Source: Lycocorax pyrrhopterus obiensis (Eukaryota; Chordata; Aves; Passeriformes; Paradisaeidae). Taken from it: a DNA stretch of 64,000 nucleotides. This document shows, one piece after another, positions 34,201 to 48,400 of the stretch. Each line of letters begins with the position of its first letter. The first letter of the stretch is position 1. The notes under the pieces are model-generated. The model worked only from the letters and a program-made list of their open reading frames with translations, made no database searches and was not told the origin of the DNA. The stretch is from positions 129,403,431 to 129,467,430 of the forward strand of contig JACSVZ010000002.1 of the NCBI GenBank assembly GCA_014706295.1. The letters run 5' to 3'. The position numbers were made by a program, and so were the translations under genes.

Positions 34201-37200
34201 CCGCTGCTTTCCAGTGCAGCTCTAGAGAAAGGTAGGAGGTTTCCTTCAGCCAAGCCTTGAGTGTCACACTGCTTTTCCCCAGTCTAAGTCACTGAGTAGT
34301 GGTGGTCCTCATGGAGGCAGGAAACTCCTAGCTCTTCTGTGGGGTAGGTAGACTTTGTTGCAAAGCATCTTCTCCTAGATCTGAGTCTGGGTTTAAAATT
34401 CCACACTCGCTGCCAGCATTGGTAGTCGCTTTGTCTTTTTGCTTGGCAGGTCCTGACCCATAGATGTTTCCTTCTTGCAGCTCACATGACTACAACACAT
34501 CTAAAAGCCAAGCAGCCCCTACTTTGTCAGGTACTTTTCACAGTACATCTCGCTTCAAGGATCCTGGAGGCTTCTCTGCAATGTATTTTCCCTCCAGTAG
34601 ACTATTTCACTCTCATTTAATTTCCTCTAAGAAAACAGAAGGTGCATGCTGTCCCAGCATTAATGCCCGTGGCATTGGGCCGGGGTCCTGCCCATGCACA
34701 TGCCCGGCACACAGCAGCATGTCGCAGAGCAGCACATGGTGGTGTTCTCGTTTCTGCTGTGCACTGGTTCTTTGAATGCAGCCTGTGCCTCCAGAGGAAA
34801 ACAGATGATATGTCAGGCTAAGTTACTCTGTGGGCTAGACAAGCTGAACAGCATCTCAGTAAGGATTTTGCACAGAATGTACCGGTGTCTCCAGACTTGG
34901 AAAGAGTTCCCTTTCTGAGTCAGGCAATGGGAGCCAAATTCAGATGTGAATCTGAGTTCTCCAGTTCTGGAGGGAGTCTGAGCTGGTGTATTTTACACCT
35001 TCTTCCGCCTCCCCTCATCCCAGGAGTGCATTTGGCTGGCCTAGCTTCCCTCAGATTTAGTTTTCATTTATGTTCACTGAGATGCACTCGGGCTCACATC
35101 CACCAGCCACAGTTTAAATCCCCCAGCTTTTTGCACAAATCCTGAACTTAGCCATCCAAGGCTGCATTTAAGGAATTTAAGGAAGCCTTAAGTTAGTTAG
35201 TAACCCACCACCAAGGGGTTGAGAGATGAATGTTGCAAGAAGAGCAGCTAACAGAGGAGCATAAATTCAAATTAGGTTTCTCTTTTTTTTTTTTTTTTGC
35301 CTCTGTACTCATTTGCTGCTGACCACTGGTAAGTGATAACTCATTATTAACTGGCCGTTCTGATGTATTTTTGGGACCATGGTCCTGAGCTGACCCCAAG
35401 TGATCCTGATGTGAAGAGGACAGTTCAGAGTGAGATTTCCTTCCACCACTGGAGCCAAGATAGGCATGGGTTACAAATGAGCCCACAGCTTTAACCAAAG
35501 ACTAAGCATTTGCATACACCATACTAATGTATGTATATCAACATGTATCTCATTATTAACAATGTAGTTAATGACACTTTTCTCATTATTGATGGTACTG
35601 ATAAAAAATTGGTAATAAATTTAATTATCAACATATATGCTTTGATATCCTGAAGACAGCCATTTACCACTTCAGAAGAAAAGAGAGATCTGCAGAAAAG
35701 CAGCACACATAGAGCTAAAACCTTAGCATATCTCATAAAAAATATATCTCAGTTCATGTTCAACAGTGACTAAATTTTGAGGTACCTTCTATATTTTGGT
35801 TTAAATCACCTAATGACTATGCTCATATACTATGAGTCATATTTTTTTTGTCTTTGCTGTTGTCAAAGTCCTCATGGAGCCTAAGAATTGTATGTATCTT
35901 GTGGGGGGAACAAGTTATTTCTTGAAATAGCTTTCCCATCTACACCAGTTTTGATTGGTTTTGGTGGTACCCTACACTCTGTTTACCCGTGGTTTTCTCA
36001 CTCTCTGGATGAGTAACATGCTTCAGTTTCCTAAGTTGCTAAGCTGGTATTTTTCATCAGCACTAATTTCACATTGAAAAGAAAATGAAATTAAGCCATT
36101 ATATTTTAGCTAAAGAAATGGGCCAAGAATGAAAATAGCACAGCTGTAATCCTTTTTCATGATAAAGGGACAGTTTTCACAGGTTATGCATGATAGAAGT
36201 ATTATTTTTTATTGACCACTACAGTCAAGGAGCCATAGAAAAGATTTTGTAAAGGTTGTGATTTATTTATATAATTGAAAAACTTCTTCCAAACATGAAT
36301 TAAAGTTGAGATTGTATGTGTTTGAATTTGGACCAGTTTCTCTTATATCATCTTCTTCCATTGCTTGCCAAAGTGGAAGAGACAGAAAGCCCCATGAAGA
36401 AAACATCTCTCAGTATCAGCCAAATTAAGGATCTCATGCTTTGAAATGAAGGAAAGGTGATCTCTCATTGTAGCTTATTCCATCAACCATTTCCAGCATT
36501 CTCAGGACATCTGTAAGTAGTGTAATCTCAATTTCCTCTTCCTCAGCGCTTTATAAAATTGAACATATGTTAAGAGAGAAGGAGTAAAGATAACTGATCA
36601 TATTTAGGTGTGATTACACTACTGCTCTGGCTGAATGATTGTGTTAGAACAGGGCTCTGGAAATGGCAAAGGCTATGAATTCTCTGGTTTTTTCCTTGCT
36701 TTACTGACTGTCTCCCACAAAGATCAAGGAAAAACACGCTTTCTCTTAGTAAAAAGCAAGTAAAACTTTCTCTTAGTACTTTCTCTTAGTAAAAAAGGCC
36801 TACTTTTCTGACTTGAATAAAAAATAATGGTAAAATTCATAATTCAGGTATTCCTTTTTAACTTCAGATTCTTTTTTATTTCTTTTCCCATATTTCATCT
36901 CTTTTAGTTATATAAGGATTGAGCTGTTAATATTGTGTTCATGTAAGAGATGCTGCTTAGTGGCATTTGTCCAAAGTAGGTTTTTTAAGCTTGAGAATTT
37001 TCCTTCTGGCTCACAGCCCTAGACCTTTCCTGGTCTAAGAAGTTTTGCCACTCCTGAGGATGGATATCACAAATGAAACTCAGCCTGGTGGGCAGAAGGG
37101 ACTGTCACATCCTGCTCACTTCCCTTTCCAACTCTGCCTGCTCATCATCCTCTTCCTACAGATACCGCTGCTCCACTGGATTTGCTGCTGGAGCTGCTTC

Positions 37201-37395
37201 AATATGTTTGCTAACCTGTGCCTGCCCAAAACAGCCAGATTACCTAAAATACTCTAAGTAGTAATGTTTGATAGTCTGGATCAATCAGATGAGACAGTGT
37301 TCTTGTGAGTAGATCATTTGGCAGACTTGAGAGGGACAAAGGAGAGGAGATGGAAAACCTTTTACACTCCATAAAAGATTCTACTATAGGGTGGT
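31201..37395. other. Unannotated DNA
   Basis: No gene recognised. GC-richer pockets at 31230-31790 and 33250-33720 produce frames up to 127 codons on several frames at once, which argues against coding. A 16-T run lies at 35283-35298. Small local duplications near 36739 are listed separately. Confidence 0.5.
36739..36791. repeat. Three copies of CTTTCTCTTAGTA
   Basis: The 13-mer CTTTCTCTTAGTA occurs at 36739-36751, 36766-36778 and 36779-36791. The last two are directly adjacent. This looks like local slippage or short duplication. Confidence 0.9.
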
Positions 37396-37448
37396 GGGGT
37401 TTTTTTGTTTGTTTGTTTTGTTTGGGTTTTGTTTTTGTTTTTGTTTTT
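37396..37448. repeat. T/G-rich (GTTT)n-like tract
   Basis: Alternating GTTT, GTTTT and GTTTTT units over about 50 bp. It encodes the Phe/Cys/Val-rich part of an open frame at 37305-37619, which is therefore not a credible gene. Confidence 0.9.
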
Positions 37449-40400
37449 CCCAAGCAGGAACTAGGTAAAGAAAAGCACACTGAAACAAGTGGGGGTTGGG
37501 TAGTTTCTGTAGAAGCGGGCAGGAAAATGAGCAGTTGTACTCTATGGGCAAGAGATCATTTGCACCCAAAACTGCCAAAGGCAAGACCTGAGCAAGTTAA
37601 TCTATTTCATATTGTGTAATGACACTATCTGGTTAGCAGTGTAGCATTCTTGGTCATTTCAAACCCTGTTCTCTGTTATTTTGGTAGCTAAAGGCCTTCA
37701 CTATGTAAGTGGACTGTATTTTCCCACGCACTGATATTGGAAAACAACTTCTGGGCCCTGACCTGAAATCAACAGCTAAACAAGCACAGCTGAGAGCAGT
37801 TGCTTACTGACATGAGTCTATATATAGTGACTGCTAAGCTGAGCCAAATTCACATCAGTGACCAGGTGCATCACAGGTGATTTTGCCATTGCATATTCAA
37901 AGGTTTATCCGCTCCCATTTTCTGCTCACTGCAAAAGTGAACAAACCTATGAAAATATACAAACAAGGTTTGGATGGTGTACGAGTGAGTTGTTTTTGTT
38001 CCTCCACATCACTTTTTCCCTTCACAACAGTGTGGTGCCTCAGCTCCACACAGCAAATTGTATGCAGATGACAGTGGATGGAGTTTAGTAGCTGCCGCTC
38101 TGGATGCCAGGTTCTTCTCTCGCAAGAGAGCCTAATGAGCTATTAGAGAGCAAGAGAAGCCAAAGAGCCTCGGTACAATTGAGCCTGGGACTTCTGCCAG
38201 TAGTTAGTTGAAGGCTGCCCAATCTGTCCAGACTTCATGAGCAACAACAGGTTGGGGTGAGACTCTTGAGATTTTGGAGCCTGAGGTGAATTGCTGGGTC
38301 CTGGCGGTTTGTGTTGTGGATGATTGTTCAATGTGCCCCTGAGCGAAGGCTCAAATATCCATCAAGAAATAGGTCAGAGCCTCTGGCAGATCCCTGAAAT
38401 GTGCATCTTTGTAGGTCTTCTAATCTTTTGCATCTCTGCCAGCTTCCTACTGTAAAAGGAATGATACATGAGACATTTGAGCATCACTCATGCTTTTGAG
38501 TAAAGGCTCTGCCCCTGCCTATTATCAAGCAGGCTTTTTTTTCTGGTGGCTCTTTGTACAAGTTCAAGTGAATACTGGTCCAACATGTGCCATAGTGCCA
38601 TCATTTTAAATAATGTGTACTATATTCAAGGGGTATTCCAGAGTTCAAGCAAGTTACATCTCAATCCTTTGCCAAGTGAGAAATTCATTGCTTAAAGTTG
38701 ATTTCTCAGTCACTGGATACTGTTTCTTCTGCTGTGACACAGTCCTCCTGTGAGTAGGTAAAGCACCTTTAACTTTGTGCTGCACTTGTCAGCTCCAGGC
38801 AACAGCAGTCTTCTGAAGAGAAGCATTTGTCTAAAATGAGTGGTAAATTCAGGAGTACAGATAGTTTTACCCGATCAATATTTTAAACCACTGAAAGGCA
38901 GAAGATGACCTATGCAAAAATAGTTCAGTCAAAAAGAGTTCATGAAAAGCCATCTAAATTGCTTTTCGTCAAGTACATTATGTAAGATGAGCAAAGAGAT
39001 CAAATTGGTAGACTTTACTAATAGCATTTTCCAGCTTTCAATTGGTGCATCTTTGCTCTAACTCACAGGAGAAATATGTGGAATGTGCACGTATCCTTAT
39101 CCTCTGTGGTAAACCTTATTCTTGTTTGGAGGCTTTCTTGCACAAACTGGGAATAGTCAGACTGAAAAGCTTCCAAGTGTGACACACTCCAGGTTTTTCT
39201 TGTGGTGTGTCAGTCTCTTTTCTTCCTTTTTGGTTGTATTGCCCACTTTTTCTAATGCTTTAACTAAAAAGAAGAAAATAAAGGAGGAATTTTGTAATTT
39301 TGATAATGTCAGAACAGAATGTTTCACATTTTCAGAATTCCACTTTCCACCCCCACATTGTTTAGCTGAAACAATTTGCTGAATTCAATCCAAACTTTCA
39401 AACAGCTTCAGTTGTCCTTCATTTTTTGGTGAGTAAACTATTTGTCTAAAAATTTTTGTCCAGATCTAAAATTTATCTCAAAGTTCTCATAAATGAGATT
39501 TAAAATGGAACAGTTACAACTGCCATATTTCAGGGGGAAAAAACCCCCACTATCCACCAGTGGTTGTAAGCATCATGGATTACGACCCAAAAAGCTTCAT
39601 TGTAAAAGATGATACTTCAGTCAAATATAGCATAAATAATTTAAGGCTCCCTACTTATGTGCTCTTGAATTTTCACTGCCTTTTCACATCCTCCTAAGTT
39701 ACAGCATTGCTTTTCTTCTGAATATGCGCTGTTTTCCATCTCAGAGGAGACTTACTGAATTTTTGGTATACATCCTGTCTCTAGGTTGAGCAATCTGTAA
39801 TTAAATAATGCATTTCAGGTGGTTTGGGGTCCATGGGTAAAAGGCACCAGAGAAATTCAGATTGTTGTTTTCAGGAAGTTCATTACTTCGTGTTCATGAT
39901 ATACTAACTCTGTAGACTTGACTTGCATAAGTAATTTCACTTTTTGTAACATCTCTAACTAATCACAGTTGCAGTATGACAGATCCAAATTGGACAGATG
40001 TTTCTTAAAAATAAAATGTCCAAAGGCAATAGTGTTGGAGTTGCCAGTGAAAAAACAAAGACATCTGTACTTTTAAACTGAATTTGAGGGGGTTTTATTC
40101 CTTCTCCTAAGTTTCTATAATTTTTAGGTCACGTTAGAATCAGTGTGTGTTAGTGATTTGTGAAGTCTATTGTCTAATGATGTCAAAAAAGAAAAATGAA
40201 ATCTATTTAATTTGGTATCACTCTGTGAGCTTCACTGTATTTTTCAAATATTTCTTCTTGGGGTAACATTCTCTCATGGGCTGTTAGGCCAGCAAATGCG
40301 TATTTTATGCACTTTCATGTGTCTATCAACTGAAAGCTCAATTCCTGCCAATCTCTTTTTTCTCTTTTGTTTTCTTACACTGGTGTTCATATTAAAAAGA

Positions 40401-42418
40401 TTGATTCATGGTAGCCATGCTAACCCAGTCTCTGTATCTTAGGCAAATTTTATAATACAATATTTCTGCATCAAATTGCTTGTTTGTTAGTTATGGGCAG
40501 TGATGGTATTTTTCCGAGTAACAGATCTAATGTGATCTTAACAGAGTGGCGTTGTGATCATATTTAACATGACAAAGAGGTGCAGGCAGGAGCCACGTTG
40601 CCCAATAGGATAAGATAGTCTTCTACTTCCCTTTGTCCCAGTCTGCAATCACGCTGATGTACTGAAAAACTCAATAGCTAAGTGTGATATAAAAGCCTAA
40701 ACAGAATGAGACTGGAGCGTGAGAGAAAAAACCAGAGGGAGTGTTTGTCCCATTCTCTATATGCTTTATCCTGGGAGGTGTTTCACTGAAATCAGAATAG
40801 CAGGCGGTCACCCCTACAGAAAATATTGTTATCTCGCAGGGCAAGAAAGACAGCCAAGGGGACAGTTCTACAGCAATATAAAATGTAAATCCCATATGAT
40901 GTATATTTTCCTCTGTCTCAGCTTTTCAGTTCAGAAAGCACATCTGGTTTTTTGTAACTGTTCTAGAAAGGCTATGGTGAAGCCTATGTCCAGATTTCCC
41001 AATAAGCTGGAAAATGAATGGACAATTTTTCAGTGGAAGTTTAGCTTTTCGACTGTCATTTTTTAAAAGAACAGGTATTTTGTTTTCATGTGAACATGAT
41101 GCAATTTGCTTTTTCAAAGTCTGCCTTCCAGTTGTACTAAGTCTGATTCTGGACACATGTGGAAGGAGGAGCAGGTGCCCCAGGTGCATTATCAAAGCAC
41201 CCAAACTGTTGGCTGTCTGAACTGTTGGAAGTGAGCTACAGCCTACTGTAACATCTCTATTAAAAATTAATTTAATTAATATGTCTCACAGTATAAACAG
41301 ATATGTCGATATACATAGGTATTAGTAGTTTGTTAAAAGCAGAACTGAGTACGTTTTCCTTCTTAAAGCTTCAGATAAATTGTGCATGTTTTCAAATACA
41401 CCATTCGTTTTCAAACTATAGCACTAAGACCATTAGTGTTAATTCTACACTAAGATTTCAGTTATAATAAATTTTTAAAATTATAACTTCCTATTATCAT
41501 CCCTATTTAACAAATCTTTAGGGATTGTCTATCAAATTGATAGGAATTCTCTGAAGTCTTTGAGAACAGAAGCAATTCTAGCATGCTGCCTTCAAAAAAC
41601 ATTTATGAGGTTTGACACCTAAACCAGTCTTATTTTATTAAATGAAGATTTAAATATTCATTTTTTATTTAAATATTGTCACTGGAATGTCATTTGGATG
41701 ATTTTGCATGCCATATTGTCAAATTAATAAGTAAATGAGGGTTTATAAAGACAATACTGATTCATTCATGGCTATCTTTTGAATGATGGTCTAATGTTTC
41801 ATGAACTCTTATTTGTAATTAATCTAGTATGGATATGGGAAGTAAGGAAACATCTTAGAGCAGTTATTGAACTGTTCATCAGCGACAAGAAAAACAAGGT
41901 AGTTAAAGTGCATTTAATAAGTGCTGTTCTACATTTAATAAGTGCCACACCTCATAGATAATGGCCTTGATGGTGGAATATAGTTGGCCCTTGCAACAGT
42001 GACTGTAAGAGAGCCCAAACTGAATTGGGCCCTGCTGCTTCTGCCAAAAAGGAGGGGCAGGAATCTGAGTTTTCCTTTCTCTGTCCCCAAGTACATTATT
42101 TAAATCAATTTCACTTCCTCAAATTAGGAAGGTGACTCTTTAATCTGCATTGTCTCCATGCACGGGACTTTTCCTCAGTAGGATAACATCCTTAAATACA
42201 CTGAACTTTATTTATATTTATGAGTGAAAGGAGCCTTCAGCAGTTGAAAGTATAGTAAATGTTGCCCATTTCATAGCCTGCTTTCCTAAGCTGCATAATC
42301 TGGGACACATAAAGAAGGTCAGAAATAGAAGTGGAGAAGACATTAAAAGAAAAAAGAATGAAAAAGACCCCCAAGCAAAATGACTAATAAATGATTTGTG
42401 TAAGTGTATACCCAAATT
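37449..42418. other. Unannotated DNA
   Basis: No gene or transposon recognised. The 41230-41760 part is very AT-rich. A 14-bp direct repeat at 41911-41945 is listed separately. Confidence 0.55.
41911..41945. repeat. 14-bp direct repeat, 21-bp period
   Basis: CATTTAATAAGTGC occurs at 41911-41924 and again at 41932-41945. A short local duplication. Confidence 0.9.
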
Positions 42419-42494
42419 ATATACATATATATGCACTCAAACATATACATGTGTATATTTGTGTATGTGTATATGCATACACACATATGCATAA
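42419..42494. repeat. Alternating TA/TG/CA low-complexity tract
   Basis: About 75 bp of mostly alternating purine-pyrimidine dinucleotides (ATATACATATATATGC, ACATGTGTATAT, GTGTATGTGTATATGC). Such tracts can adopt Z-DNA or cruciform forms; here it is an impure dinucleotide repeat. Confidence 0.85.
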
Positions 42495-45400
42495 CCTTTT
42501 CCTACTGAATTTAATAGCTAGGGATTTAGCTTCAGCACCCAGGCACTGGTGAAAGTCCTGCCTGTAACTGAAGGTGAGACTACAGCTACTTACAGCTTTC
42601 TCCAGAGCTCAACAGGTGGGAGTGATTCAGGCTAAGGGTTTCAGTTTAGCTAATGCCATACTGTGCACGCTGACCATTTGTTAGATTTGAAACTAGCGTT
42701 CAACTCCCCAAGTAGTCGGGATCCTGCTCTGAAATTGCGGCTCAGGCTCCATTTGAACTGCCTCATTACAAAAAAACTGATGTAGTATCCAGAAAAGAAC
42801 TATTTTCAGGTAATATCAACACCCTAGACCAAACATATTCTTTGTTTAGCTACACTACAATTCTTTATTTTTTTTCATGTGACACATCGTGTTGTTATTT
42901 CTCGAGGCTTTCCGAAGAGTTAAATGGTAGTATGTTTACTTGAGACTACTAGAAAAGCTCTCTCAGGGCTCAAAAAGCATTTTTGTATTTCCAAAGGAGC
43001 TTTCAAAATATGATGGCCAAAATATTTGAAATATGTGTCCCTGTGGTGATGTCATCCTCAAGGGAAACATACTTCTGATATGAAGTATTCCCGTTAGGAA
43101 TCTTGGAGATCTTACATCTGTATTCTTAACCTCAAGAGGTTATCAAATGATAATAGTTAATTGTAAAATGGGATGTCATCTAATGGACTGCTGGCAGGCA
43201 TGTTGGCCGGTAGTTACAGGTCATTGCACAAATATTTGTAGAGGAAGTGAAGGCTTCATTTGGCGTTAGCAACCAGACATCTTAGACAAATATTCATGAA
43301 GTGAATAATGTTCAGATTCAGGCAGGACCAGAGCCTTTCCGGTCACTTTGGAAAGCAGACATGCATGCACACCAGAGAAGCAGAAAAGTGCCGTGGCTGT
43401 GGCAGATCTGTGGGACTGAAGCCCAACGTGTTATTCCTAAACTAGGAATGACCACTCAGCTGCTGAGCCCTGGATACACTTGGATACACAAGGTTGTCAC
43501 CTTGACCATCAGACTCACCATCTTTAGGAAATATCAACTCTCCTATGCAAGGACTTGGCAAGTAGCAGTCTGCAGAAGGAGCCCTGCAAGTGGAGAAACC
43601 TAGCCAAGAGAGCATCTCAAAGCCATTCACCTTGAAAAGGCTGAAGAGGAAGAGACACGCGGGTGCACCTCCTTCCGTTCCTCTCTCAGCTGAGAAAACC
43701 AGATGCTGGCAGGGCAGCTTTGGTCCCCTTGGGCAGGGGCCTTGTTGTTTCTCACAGCAGTGGCGGTGACAGGATCTACTGTTCCAGGGAGGCAGTCTCC
43801 CCTTCTGTCTTGCTGCCCTGGCATCGAGACAGTTTGGTACCTGCCTTAGGAGGCACCTGGCCATAAAACTCTGGAGACAAGTGTTTTAAGTGTTGACGTG
43901 CATGGGGAGTAGTCTCTGGTGGCTGACCCTCTCCTGCTCCTTCAGCCTGCAGTGAGGAGCACTCTGTCTTGGCACAAGTCCTTCTCCTGGCACTCTTAGT
44001 AGAGAGGAGTGACAGATGCTATAACTGAGTTGACCACCAGCAGGGTTCAGGCATGGAAGGTCCCTTCAGAAAATTAATCCAAATTAACCAGAGATGCAGA
44101 GAGGATTTACCAGTAATAAAGCCTTCATTTTCAGATTTAGCTTAACTGCATTATGAGTGGAATTAAGCTATGCTGAAATCAGGTCACTTTAATTCTGAAT
44201 AATAAAATGCCCACAAGAGTTTGATGGGCTGTAACTAATCCATTTAAAGCTCATTCAGAGATTCCAGGTTTGTCCCCCTGCAAACTAGGCAATGTTGTAT
44301 TTCACAGTGTTCCTTCAGCTCCAGAGCTTGTTGCAGGGACTGGGTTCCTGCCCCAATACACCTGCTTCCCCCCTTGCAACTTAGGGCAGATAGAGGAACT
44401 GCGAGTTTGGAGCTGAAACCGGCCCTAAATGCTGTTTTGTGATGAAGCAGACAGGAGCTCTCAGGCCTGCCAGTGGCACTGTCCTCACACCATGCAAAGC
44501 ACCACGCAAGCAACACGATACAGCTGTGCTGGAGGAATGCGAGCCCACGCTGTGCTGTGTGCAGGCTGCAGGCTTGGCTGCGGAGCCTGCTCCTTCCCCC
44601 TGGCGGGGGGGTGGTGATGGCCCCAGGGCCAGCAGGATTCCTGGGATGACACCAGAAGTCAGATTCCTGCAATGAGCTGCTTAGAAGACATATCAAACTG
44701 GCTCCAATTTCCATGTGCTGCCGGCAGTTGGCTGAGGCACCAGGCAGAGGACCTTTTGCAGAAGAATTCAGTGCCACCAAAGCTGGCTACATGTGGAAAA
44801 CCATGACCACTCCAGGTCCTGCTGTGTGTGCAGTGTAGAGCTGTGATTATAAAGTATAAGGAAAGTTAATCTGGTCCCTGCTCAGAAGTTCACAGCGAGC
44901 TCCTTCGGCATTTGCTTAGCCTTTCTTGAGCCCTAATCTCAATTTCAGGGTGCAAGAGTTGCATGGTGGATGAGGGCTGTGATCTGCCGCACAGTGTTTG
45001 AGCTGCTGAGCGTGCTTTCTCTGCTGACGGGCACATCTTGAAGCTGAGTTTGGGGCAGACTCATCCCTCTGTCTCTCACCTCTTTCCCTGGTGGTCAGTC
45101 CATGCCTGACCCATTTGCAGCACAGTACCGTGGCCTTCCTCCAGCTCCATGACATACAGCTGGCGTGCCTGAGTTCCTGTGTGTCCCGCATGGTAACAGC
45201 TGCCACGGCATGCATTTGAGGAAGATCTCCATGTCACAAGGATACCTGCTTGGCACCATCCCCCTGGGCAGCTCTGGGTGCTACCATCATCCTTTCTCAC
45301 CTTGTGCCCTGTCTGCCCCACACCTGCATGGCAGAAAGTACAGGAACGGAGCAGTCCCAGCTTTGTGCCAAACCTCCCTGTCAAACTGGAGTTTTCCAAA

Positions 45401-48400
45401 CAGTGGAATTTGGAGACCAAACTAACCCAGCTTGTAGCTTTCTGATCTGAAATCTGCCTGTCATACAGACAGCAATACCTTCTCTGCAACATAGCACTTG
45501 AAGCACCTTTGTGTCCTTGATGTGTAGGCTGTGTCAGAAGATGTCTTGGTCTCCTCAGCAATCTCTTCTGCCCTCCTGGAGAGGGAGAGAGGGGACCAAA
45601 CAGAACCAAGAAGGAAACAGGATTATTTCTCTTCTCACCTACATCAGTGTGTCGCATGTAAGAAATAAAAAGGCAGATAATACACTGGTTGTGGGATTTT
45701 TGGAAAATTTCTTCACATGGGCCTAAAAGAATGTCATTTCAAATTCCTAACTGTAAGGAAATGTGTCCATTTTTCCTCACTTCCAAGATGCACACATGTT
45801 TTTTCACCCTATTGAACAGACACTCTGATAGTCATCAACAATATGCAGAGACTTATCCATGTGAATCGAGGCAAGAACCTTAAATAAATCATTGTAAAAG
45901 GGTTTTTTTACACTGTAGACTTTAAAAAGCAGTGAAACTTCAAATTTTCAAGACAGCTAAGATGTATCTGAGGCTGATGCATCCAAAAGAACATATAATG
46001 ACTCAAGCTTGGGCTGTTTATATCCATTAGGAATAGCTAAAATAGGCCTCACCATCAGATGCTGTAAATCGCTGCTGGAAGAAGGCCACAGAAATCACAG
46101 GTGAGTAATTTTTCTAGTTTTGCACCATCAGGGATGCTGAAACATCCACGTGGGTAGCCAAACTGCCATGTCTGATGAGAAATTGACTTTCACATTCTCC
46201 CAGGCATGATCATCCACAAGCTCAGAGCTCAGTCTGTCTTACAGAACCAGGCTGGAGAAGATGAGCTTTCCTTTCTCCCAAATGAGCTATAAAAAATGCA
46301 GGAAGTCTCATTGTATTGGGCACTTCATCTATCTACACAATATGTACAGCTAAAAATAACCTGTAAGTAATATTGTTAATTGTTGTCAGCCCATATTGGA
46401 TCAGTCCATTCTAGAGATATTCACACCAATAACACCATCGGGAAACCTGTGTACATTGTCCTCTCAAGACTGGGAAGAAGGACAAAATAACTCCAAAGGC
46501 TCAAGAAAATCGGAGATTTTTGTTCATTGAATTATGCCATTAAAGATCCCTTGTGTGCTAAATACACCCCTAGGGGAGACCTTCAGAATCTAATTGGTTT
46601 ATCACAAGTTCATCCAGCCATTCAAGGGCTGGGAGATTATGTGGCAGGTTTCACTCATGGAAGTCCATGCTTTAAATACCACGTTGTGGGGAGCATGTGA
46701 GGAGCTGTTGGATCTGGTTCTGTTGGCCCTTGGATCTGTATGTTGGACTGATTTTGTTCTCTATTACTCCCAGCTCCAGTCAAGGCCAGAAAATAGTGGG
46801 CTGAGCAGAGCTGCTTGGTATTGCCAGACTGTCTGGTGGGCCACCAACAGTACCTTTCTGACCAAGTTAGTAGGACCAGGAATCCTTGAAGAACATAATC
46901 CTATAGAATGTTATGGAATGATATAGAAAAGCAATTTACACAAAACCAAACCACCTTCGAAAAGCATAAAATGGGCAGGTCAAAAATCTGTATCTGGTAA
47001 GTGTATCTGTCTGATATCTGTATCTTTGAAAAAACTGAAAACAAAATGCATTCTATAGCCATATACAATAACCCACTGATATTGTCTGGATACCTACCCT
47101 AGAGGTTACAATTATTCACATAGAACTTGACTGGTATCACTGCAATTACTTCCCAGATGACTTCTCTCTATAAACTAATTTTCTTTAGTCATGTTCCTTT
47201 TTAAATTTGTATTTGTGCTTTTTGGTTTTATGTGACATGCAAGTTGTATGTTAGCAGACTTTCTTCTTCTACACTTACATATATTATTAAAATAATGAGT
47301 AAAAAGAAGTGCCTGGCACTGTCTCGCTCTTTGGAGAATTGCTGGAAAGTACAGGCAGTGTTTACTGTGATCTGTAATAATTAAAATGGTTTGGCTCTTA
47401 GGCTTTCAATAAAGTTTTCTTCTCTGGAAGTGGTTAAAAGGGAAACTAAATAGAAGTTAAAATGCTATAAAAACCATTTTAGTTAGCTTGCAATCCTTGT
47501 CTTGCAAAAAAATCTGCAATCGCAACACCACCTCACTGAAACACAGTCACTACATCTTCTAGCCTGGCTGAAAAATTAATGCCTAATGTCAAAAAAAAAA
47601 AAAAACACAAACCAGAAAGGACTTAATCAAAAATCTGAACCAAATTAACCCAAAATCTTAAGACCCTACAAATAAAATCGAAAGAAACAAAAATGAACAG
47701 AATGAACAGAAGTTCCTTTTTCCATCTTTAATTCACTAGTATGGACATGCTTACATTTTGGAAAAGGGCTGTTTTTCTGTCCAGATTGATTTGTACCTCT
47801 CAAGTTGCAGTTTTTGTGATAGGTAAGAAGAGTTAGAATTTGATTAACCACCCTCTTCAGTTCAGATGTTGCTGCCCCCTTGTCACTCTCACCTATTCAG
47901 AGAAGGAATGTCATGTACAGCATGCTATTATTTTTTGTTCAAGTGAAAGAACATGTTATTTATAAAACATACTCACTTTTCCACACCTAAAGGGCAAAAC
48001 TGAGCCTTTTGACTTTCCACCTTTCCAGATGTGAAATTCCAGATCAGATGCAATCTAGAACAACCTTTTTTTTACGGGCCATCTCTTCACCTCTCTTCCA
48101 TTCCTTTTTGCTGCCAATAAATCGCATGAAAAGCAGTTCTGTCTGTCTGAGGACTCTGTCTCGAAAGATTGTAGCAAGTCTTGAGTGACTTTTGACTTCT
48201 TGGTGTTTCTTGGTCAGAAGGATTTAGCGTCAATAAGGAGAAATATAAAAAAAAATTAACAGGTAATTTTTTTTCTAATGTATAGAGCAGGATGGTATAG
48301 AAAAAAGTCACACTTAACAAGACCCACATTGTAACAAATCAGGTTCAATTGACCCAAAATTTCTAATCTGAGATTGGGAATAATTCTACTTATGCCTCAA

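Noticed and set aside
35283..35298. T-run as the tail of a minus-strand processed pseudogene
   Set aside because: No polyadenylation signal or recognisable coding sequence upstream of the tail on the minus strand.
44244..44780. 178-codon minus-strand open frame
   Set aside because: No recognisable domain, and competing frames on the plus strand; GC-rich pocket with few stop codons by composition.
45076..45657. 193-codon minus-strand open frame
   Set aside because: No known motif, no supporting splice or promoter signals, overlaps several opposite-strand frames.
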